9,283 bases of DNA from Syntrophaceae bacterium UBA4059 (GTDB lineage: Bacteria; Desulfobacterota; Syntrophia; Syntrophales; Smithellaceae): the NCBI GenBank assembly GCA_002382045.1, contig DFZJ01000025.1, forward strand, positions 1 to 9,283, in the 5' to 3' direction. The notes under the pieces were generated by a model. It worked only from the letters and a program-made list of their open reading frames with translations, ran no database searches and was not told the DNA's origin. Positions 6,086-9,283 of the stretch are shown piece after piece. The position numbers were made by a program, and so were the translations under genes. The stretch's first letter is position 1, and each line of letters opens with the position of its first letter.

Positions 6086-6630
6086 AAAACAAAAACAGCA
6101 GCGGCAACAACCGTCGTGTAATTATTATCCACGCATATTTTTGACTGGGTCACATTCAACGTCCGGACGATCTTACCGCTAATCTTGAAAATTTCTTTTT
6201 TCTCATCCCAGCTTTCATCCACGTTGAAATCAATCCCCAGGGTGGACGCAAGCATCGCCGCAGCCAGATCTTCGGCATGATCACCGGTTTGCTTTTCGGT
6301 CAGACCAAAGGCATGATGTTCGCTGATATAACCGTAGGATGATTTATCCGCGGGAATCGCACAACCTACCGATGCGGCCAGGAGCCGCTTGGGTTCATTA
6401 CTGCAGCACCGGCTCATCACGCAATAGGTGATGGCGCCGGGGACAAGGTGCTTGAGGCCCTGCGTTTTGGGAATCATTTTACAGCGGGGCGGAAAGATAC
6501 TGGACACTTGAACCAGATTACATTTCTCAATACCGGCATTACGCAAGGCACGCTCAAAGGAATGCAACTCATCCTTGTGCGTGCCGACTCCTTTGGTGAA
6601 AAATATCTTTTGGGGAACAAAATCATGCAT
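6082..6630 (-). CDS. pdaD: Pyruvoyl-dependent arginine decarboxylase
   Basis: Converts arginine to agmatine and CO2, feeding polyamine synthesis or acid and arginine metabolism in the cytoplasm. Members are made as a proenzyme that cuts itself between two serines, leaving a pyruvoyl group on the new alpha subunit. The 182 residues fit the family. The cleavage site is visible as V42-S43-S44-I45, preceded by LVQ as in archaeal relatives. The conserved GYISEHHAFG block supplies the glutamate needed for catalysis, and the N-terminal FFTKGVGTHKDEL is typical. An excellent ribosome site (AAGGAG) lies 6-7 bases before the ATG at 6630. No agmatinase or other speB/speE-type gene is adjacent, so it stands alone. 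It probably has its own promoter in the divergent region and may read through into cheW, since no clear terminator follows. Confidence 0.95.
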   Translation of the reverse strand: MHDFVPQKIFFTKGVGTHKDELHSFERALRNAGIEKCNLVQVSSIFPPRCKMIPKTQGLKHLVPGAITYCVMSRCCSNEPKRLLAASVGCAIPADKSSYGYISEHHAFGLTEKQTGDHAEDLAAAMLASTLGIDFNVDESWDEKKEIFKISGKIVRTLNVTQSKICVDNNYTTVVAAAVFVF

Positions 6631-6710
6631 GTTGATCTCCTTTTATCTCTTATAGCAGCCTTCTTTTTCTTATACTACAAATTTATTAAATACCCGAGAC
6701 GTCAGGGCAT

Positions 6711-6738
6711 AATTTACACGAAATCACTAATAATGCAA
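6711..6738 (-). promoter_or_regulatory. Candidate pdaD promoter
   Basis: On the minus strand TTGCAT (6738-6733) and TAAATT (6716-6711) lie 16 bases apart, each matching the sigma-70 consensus at four positions, and would start transcription about 75 bases upstream of pdaD. The surrounding DNA is AT-rich, so chance matches are possible. Confidence 0.28.
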
Positions 6739-6773
6739 AAGAAAATGATGATGACTTTCATAAACCGTTTATC

Positions 6774-6802
6774 TTGCCTCAGGCACAAAAAAAGATTATA
6801 TA
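6774..6802 (+). promoter_or_regulatory. Candidate promoter of the NlpC/P60 lipoprotein - truA operon
   Basis: TTGCCT (6774-6779) and TATATA (6797-6802) are separated by exactly 17 bases, placing the transcript start near 6809, about 20 bases before the ATG at 6831. The -35 lies in an 11-base palindrome, TGCCT-C-AGGCA (6775-6785), which could be an operator. Confidence 0.45.
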
Positions 6803-6830
6803 GGACGTGAAACTAAATAAGGATATCTTC

Positions 6831-8183
6831 ATGAAAAAAATTAGCAGTTTGGCAGTCGTTTTATTTTTAATTTTATCAGGCTGTGTTGATGCGCCGGATA
6901 CCATTCGGGACGTCCGGGAATTACGTCAGGATCATGCTTCTTATTTTACCAATGCCGCCAAAAGCGAAACGGTGCTGTCTGAGGCAAGTCAAGCCCGAAT
7001 GGAGGAAGACTACAACATCATCTACTTTTCCGTCTGGCGCCAGAACAGCCCTTTCCATGCCTTGCCGGACAGAGTTCAGAAGGATTTCAAAAAATATATC
7101 CACAAACCCGGATACGGCGAGAACAAAAGACGCCATCCGCATTCCTGGCTGAAAAAGCTTCAAAACAACGCGTCACTTAAAAACTACCCGAATACCCTGT
7201 CCCGCGGCATAACAACCAGAAACACAAATCTGAGAGAACTGCCCACGCATGCCCCTCACTTTAACACCCCGGACGGCGACAGCTCGGCATGGCCGTTTGA
7301 TAATTTACAGCGTTCTTCCGCGCCCGCCAATACGCCGATCTTTATCTGTCATCTCAGTACGGACAAATCCTGGGCGCTGGTGGAAACTTCCTTCACTTAC
7401 GGCTGGATTCCAGTTGAAGATTTCGCTTCCGTGGACGACAAATTTGTCAAAGACTGGGAATCGGGACACTATGCGGTAATTATCCGCGATCAGATATCCG
7501 TTCTGGATGAAAATGGCGGCTTCCTCGTGCGGGCGTCGGTGGGACATATTTTCCCTTTAACAGAAGCGTCGGCCAATCAGTGGCAAGTGTCCGTCGCCGT
7601 GGCTGATCGAAACCGGCAGGCGGTCATTCGACGCGGTTTTATTTCGGCCGAAGCAGCCGCGGCAAAGCCGCTGCGCTTTAACCCCGTCAATGCGGCAAAG
7701 ATCGCCAATGAAATGATCGGCGAACCCTATGGTTGGGGCGGACTTTACGGCAACCGCGATTGTTCTTCCATGACCCGCGATTTTTTTGCCGTCTTCGGCA
7801 TCTGGCTGCCGCGGCATTCGGAAGATCAGGTAAAGGAAGCCGGCGCGTATATCAATTTGCAGGGTCTCCCGCCTGAAGAAAAAGAAAAAATCATCCTGGC
7901 CAGGGGGATCCCTTATTTGAGCCTGCTGTGGCGCAAAGGCCACGTGATGCTGTATATCGGGCAAAAAGACGGCCGGGCGCTGATCTTTCATAACATCTGG
8001 GGCATCCGGACAAAAGATCTGGCAGGCCGCGAAGGGCGGAAAATCATCGGACAAGCCGTGATTACAACCCTGCAACCGGGACAGGAGCTGAGAGATATTG
8101 ATTCGGCGTCAGGCTCTTTACTCGACAACATTTCCGCCATGAATATCCTGTTGCCCGCCACCCCGGAGAAACCAGCAAAATGA
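6831..8183 (+). CDS. NlpC/P60 cell-wall peptidase lipoprotein with SH3 domains
   Basis: A 450-residue lipoprotein likely to cut peptide stems of peptidoglycan (gamma-D-glutamyl to diamino-acid bond type) from the periplasm. The N-terminus is a lipoprotein signal with lipobox L15-S-G-C18. Residues about 35-120 match the helical region found before this type of peptidase. Two SH3-like domains follow (about 125-197 and 213-270). The NlpC/P60 domain covers about 285-420, with catalytic C311 in NRDCSSM, H371 in KGHVMLYIG and H387 in FHNIWG as the third polar residue. The order matches the Desulfovibrio peptidase family with paired SH3 domains. I start at the ATG at 6831 (AAGGA 7 bases upstream); the open frame reaches a GTG at 6807, but that start would bury the signal peptide and lies about at the transcript start. 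The stop overlaps the truA start by ATGA. Confidence 0.9.
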   Translation: MKKISSLAVVLFLILSGCVDAPDTIRDVRELRQDHASYFTNAAKSETVLSEASQARMEEDYNIIYFSVWRQNSPFHALPDRVQKDFKKYIHKPGYGENKRRHPHSWLKKLQNNASLKNYPNTLSRGITTRNTNLRELPTHAPHFNTPDGDSSAWPFDNLQRSSAPANTPIFICHLSTDKSWALVETSFTYGWIPVEDFASVDDKFVKDWESGHYAVIIRDQISVLDENGGFLVRASVGHIFPLTEASANQWQVSVAVADRNRQAVIRRGFISAEAAAAKPLRFNPVNAAKIANEMIGEPYGWGGLYGNRDCSSMTRDFFAVFGIWLPRHSEDQVKEAGAYINLQGLPPEEKEKIILARGIPYLSLLWRKGHVMLYIGQKDGRALIFHNIWGIRTKDLAGREGRKIIGQAVITTLQPGQELRDIDSASGSLLDNISAMNILLPATPEKPAK

Positions 8184-8956
8184 ACAAATATAAAATCGTT
8201 CTGGAATACGACGGCGCCAACTACAGCGGCTGGCAGGCGCAGAAAAACGCAAAAAGCATTCAGGGCGCGCTGATCGACGCGGCTCAAAAATTTCTGGACA
8301 TGCCTGTGGAAATTCAGGGCGCGGGGCGCACCGACGCCGGTGTGCACGCGCTGGGACAGGTGGCGCATCTGGCATGCGCCCGCAAGCTCAATTGCGAAAC
8401 CCTGCGGATCGGGATCAACGATCTTCTCCCGGCCGGCATCAATATTTTATCTTTAGAAAATGCCCACCCGCGCTTTCACGCCCGCCATTCAGCCATAAGC
8501 CGCAGTTATCTTTATCTGATTGCGAGAAGGCGCACCGCTTTCGGCAAGAAGTATGTCTGGTGGGTCAAAGACAAACTTCATCCAGGCAAAATGCGACAGG
8601 CGCTTGACGTTTTTCAGGGGTTTCATGACTTTGCCTCTTTCGCCGACAAGCGAATGGACAAGGACACATCAACACAGGTGAATATTGAATCCGCAGCTCT
8701 TGAGGAACTCGGCAACATCATCGCCCTGCGCGTAGTCGGCTCTCATTTTCTGTGGAAAATGGTCCGGCGCATTGTGGGAATGACCGTGGAGGCCGGACGA
8801 GGCAACGTCACGGCCAAGGATCTGGAGCAGATGCTCCATACTTTTTCCGACGTTCCCGCCCGTTATACTGCGCCGCCCTCGGGGCTTTTTCTGGAAAATG
8901 TTTTATATGAAGGCGATCAATTGCCGGAGATACAACCGCCGGTTCATTTGTTGTAA
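8180..8956 (+). CDS. truA: tRNA pseudouridine(38-40) synthase TruA
   Basis: Converts uridines 38, 39 and 40 in the anticodon stem-loop of many tRNAs to pseudouridine, without cofactor, in the cytoplasm. The 258-residue length is normal. The start YKIVLEYDGANYSGWQ is typical, and the catalytic aspartate is D52 in the G-R-T-D52-A-G-V-H-A motif. The conserved HFLWKMVRRIVG motif lies in the C-terminal half, and the APPSGLFLENVLY ending is characteristic. The ATG overlaps the lipoprotein stop as ATGA, so translation is probably coupled although the two functions are unrelated. No separate strong ribosome site is seen apart from a weak GGAGAA further upstream in the lipoprotein tail. Confidence 0.97.
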   Translation: MNKYKIVLEYDGANYSGWQAQKNAKSIQGALIDAAQKFLDMPVEIQGAGRTDAGVHALGQVAHLACARKLNCETLRIGINDLLPAGINILSLENAHPRFHARHSAISRSYLYLIARRRTAFGKKYVWWVKDKLHPGKMRQALDVFQGFHDFASFADKRMDKDTSTQVNIESAALEELGNIIALRVVGSHFLWKMVRRIVGMTVEAGRGNVTAKDLEQMLHTFSDVPARYTAPPSGLFLENVLYEGDQLPEIQPPVHLL

Positions 8957-8966
8957 AGTCTGCCCG

Positions 8967-8996
8967 GACATCAATTCACCTCATGGATGTCTTCTT
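8967..8996 (+). terminator. Weak candidate terminator after truA
   Basis: GACATC (8967-8972) and GATGTC (8986-8991) form a 6-bp stem with a 13-base loop, followed by the short pyrimidine run TTCTT. The stem is short and not GC-rich, so this is tentative. Confidence 0.25.
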
Positions 8997-9005
8997 AGAA
9001 AAACA

Positions 9006-9034
9006 TTGACATACCTGTTGAACTTTCCTATATT
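9006..9034 (+). promoter_or_regulatory. Near-consensus sigma-70 promoter
   Basis: A perfect TTGACA (9006-9011) and TATATT (9029-9034) are separated by exactly 17 bases. Transcription would start near 9041, leaving a leader of about 145 bases before the gene at 9187. It is the best promoter in the window. Confidence 0.65.
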
Positions 9035-9048
9035 TCCGCAGCCGGAAA
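9033..9048. promoter_or_regulatory. 16-bp palindrome over the promoter start site, candidate operator
   Basis: TTTCCG (9033-9038) and CGGAAA (9043-9048) are perfect inverted copies with 4 bases between. The element overlaps the end of the -10 box and the predicted transcription start, the usual position for a repressor. Confidence 0.45.
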
Positions 9049-9186
9049 GTCCCGTATGCGCAGGCCGTCTTCGCAGCGAAAGCATCCATTAACCGGCTCG
9101 CGGACAGGCAACAAGATTCAAAACGTTTCTTGCTGAATCATTCAACCATCAAACCATTTTCAACCCACTTCAATTCAGGCAGTCCC
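9041..9186 (+). other. Long 5' leader of the last gene
   Basis: No gene is seen here. The first 60 bases are GC-rich and contain CCGGCTCGCGG (9093-9103), complementary to bases just before and at the predicted transcript start. GATTCA (9115-9120) and TGAATC (9134-9139) could pair. The last 45 bases are poor in G and rich in CAACC-like words (9144-9165), so probably unstructured. I do not recognise any known riboswitch class. Confidence 0.3.
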
Positions 9187-9283
9187 ATGAAAAAGGTCCA
9201 GGAAAAAGAACCGACAACGTTAGAGACCCTTAAGGATCTGATCAGCCGCAACCGCGAATTCGACATTATCGACCTTTTTTCCG
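9187..9283 (+). CDS. Unidentified protein, N-terminal fragment (3' end outside window)
   Basis: An ATG at 9187 opens a frame that stays open to the window end, 32 codons. The product begins MKKVQEKEPTTLETL and continues with a charged, helix-prone stretch ending near FDIIDLFS. There is no signal peptide or membrane segment in what is visible. A modest AGG lies 7 bases upstream, and a near-consensus promoter with an operator-like palindrome lies about 150 bases upstream, which supports a real, regulated gene. Too little is present to name a family. Confidence 0.55.
   Translation, partial: MKKVQEKEPTTLETLKDLISRNREFDIIDLFS

Noticed and set aside
6448..6810. 120-codon plus-strand frame from within pdaD through the divergent region
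   Set aside because: Its first half is antisense to the certain pdaD gene and the rest crosses promoter DNA; no ribosome site and no recognisable protein.
8898..9092. 64-codon plus-strand frame overlapping the truA end
   Set aside because: It starts inside truA in another frame and its remainder covers the terminator and promoter region; cysteine- and arginine-rich composition looks non-coding.
1..9283. CRISPR array, tRNA or rRNA gene, insertion sequence, attachment site
   Set aside because: No regularly spaced direct repeats, no cloverleaf, no transposase or integrase coding and no terminal inverted repeats with target duplication were seen on either strand.

Overview
The window is an ordinary chromosomal stretch from a Gram-negative bacterium. 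It probably belongs to the former Deltaproteobacteria (Desulfobacterota; something Syntrophales-like is my guess). The grounds are the mix of a B12-dependent methylmalonyl-CoA mutase, a pyruvoyl-dependent arginine decarboxylase, a DUF4384 exported protein, a Desulfovibrio-type NlpC/P60 lipoprotein and a stand-alone CheW, in DNA of intermediate GC. The taxonomic call is inference; no rRNA or marker gene is present.

Layout. The 3' part of a methylmalonyl-CoA mutase gene (1-942, +) meets a long minus-strand block (1028-6630). Between them, 85 bases hold a perfect 12-bp inverted repeat and a short tandem repeat. Read in the direction of minus-strand transcription, the block is: pdaD (arginine decarboxylase); cheW, an alpha/beta hydrolase and a ParA-type ATPase in one probable operon; the MntA-HepT toxin-antitoxin pair; then a DUF4384 exported protein and a FabG-like reductase. 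A 50-codon open stretch with no start codon (2613-2764) lies directly behind hepT and looks like the 3' end of a gene that has lost its front. A divergent intergenic region (6631-6830) separates this block from the plus-strand pair NlpC/P60 lipoprotein - truA, which overlap by ATGA. The window ends in the first 32 codons of an unidentified plus-strand gene (9187 onward) behind a near-consensus sigma-70 promoter.

How the genes work together. The mutase interconverts methylmalonyl-CoA and succinyl-CoA. MntA and HepT form a tRNA-directed toxin and its AMP-transferring antitoxin. CheW is a chemoreceptor-kinase adaptor; the orphan ParA (no ParB or centromere seen) downstream of it could position a chemosensory cluster, but this is only a hypothesis. 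The lipoprotein is a cell-wall peptidase and TruA modifies tRNA.

No wholly new system is evident. The points most worth a second look are the gene remnant behind the toxin-antitoxin pair, the cheW-hydrolase-parA operon, and several inverted repeats that sit exactly on predicted promoters (3656-3669, 6055-6069, 6775-6785, 9033-9048).
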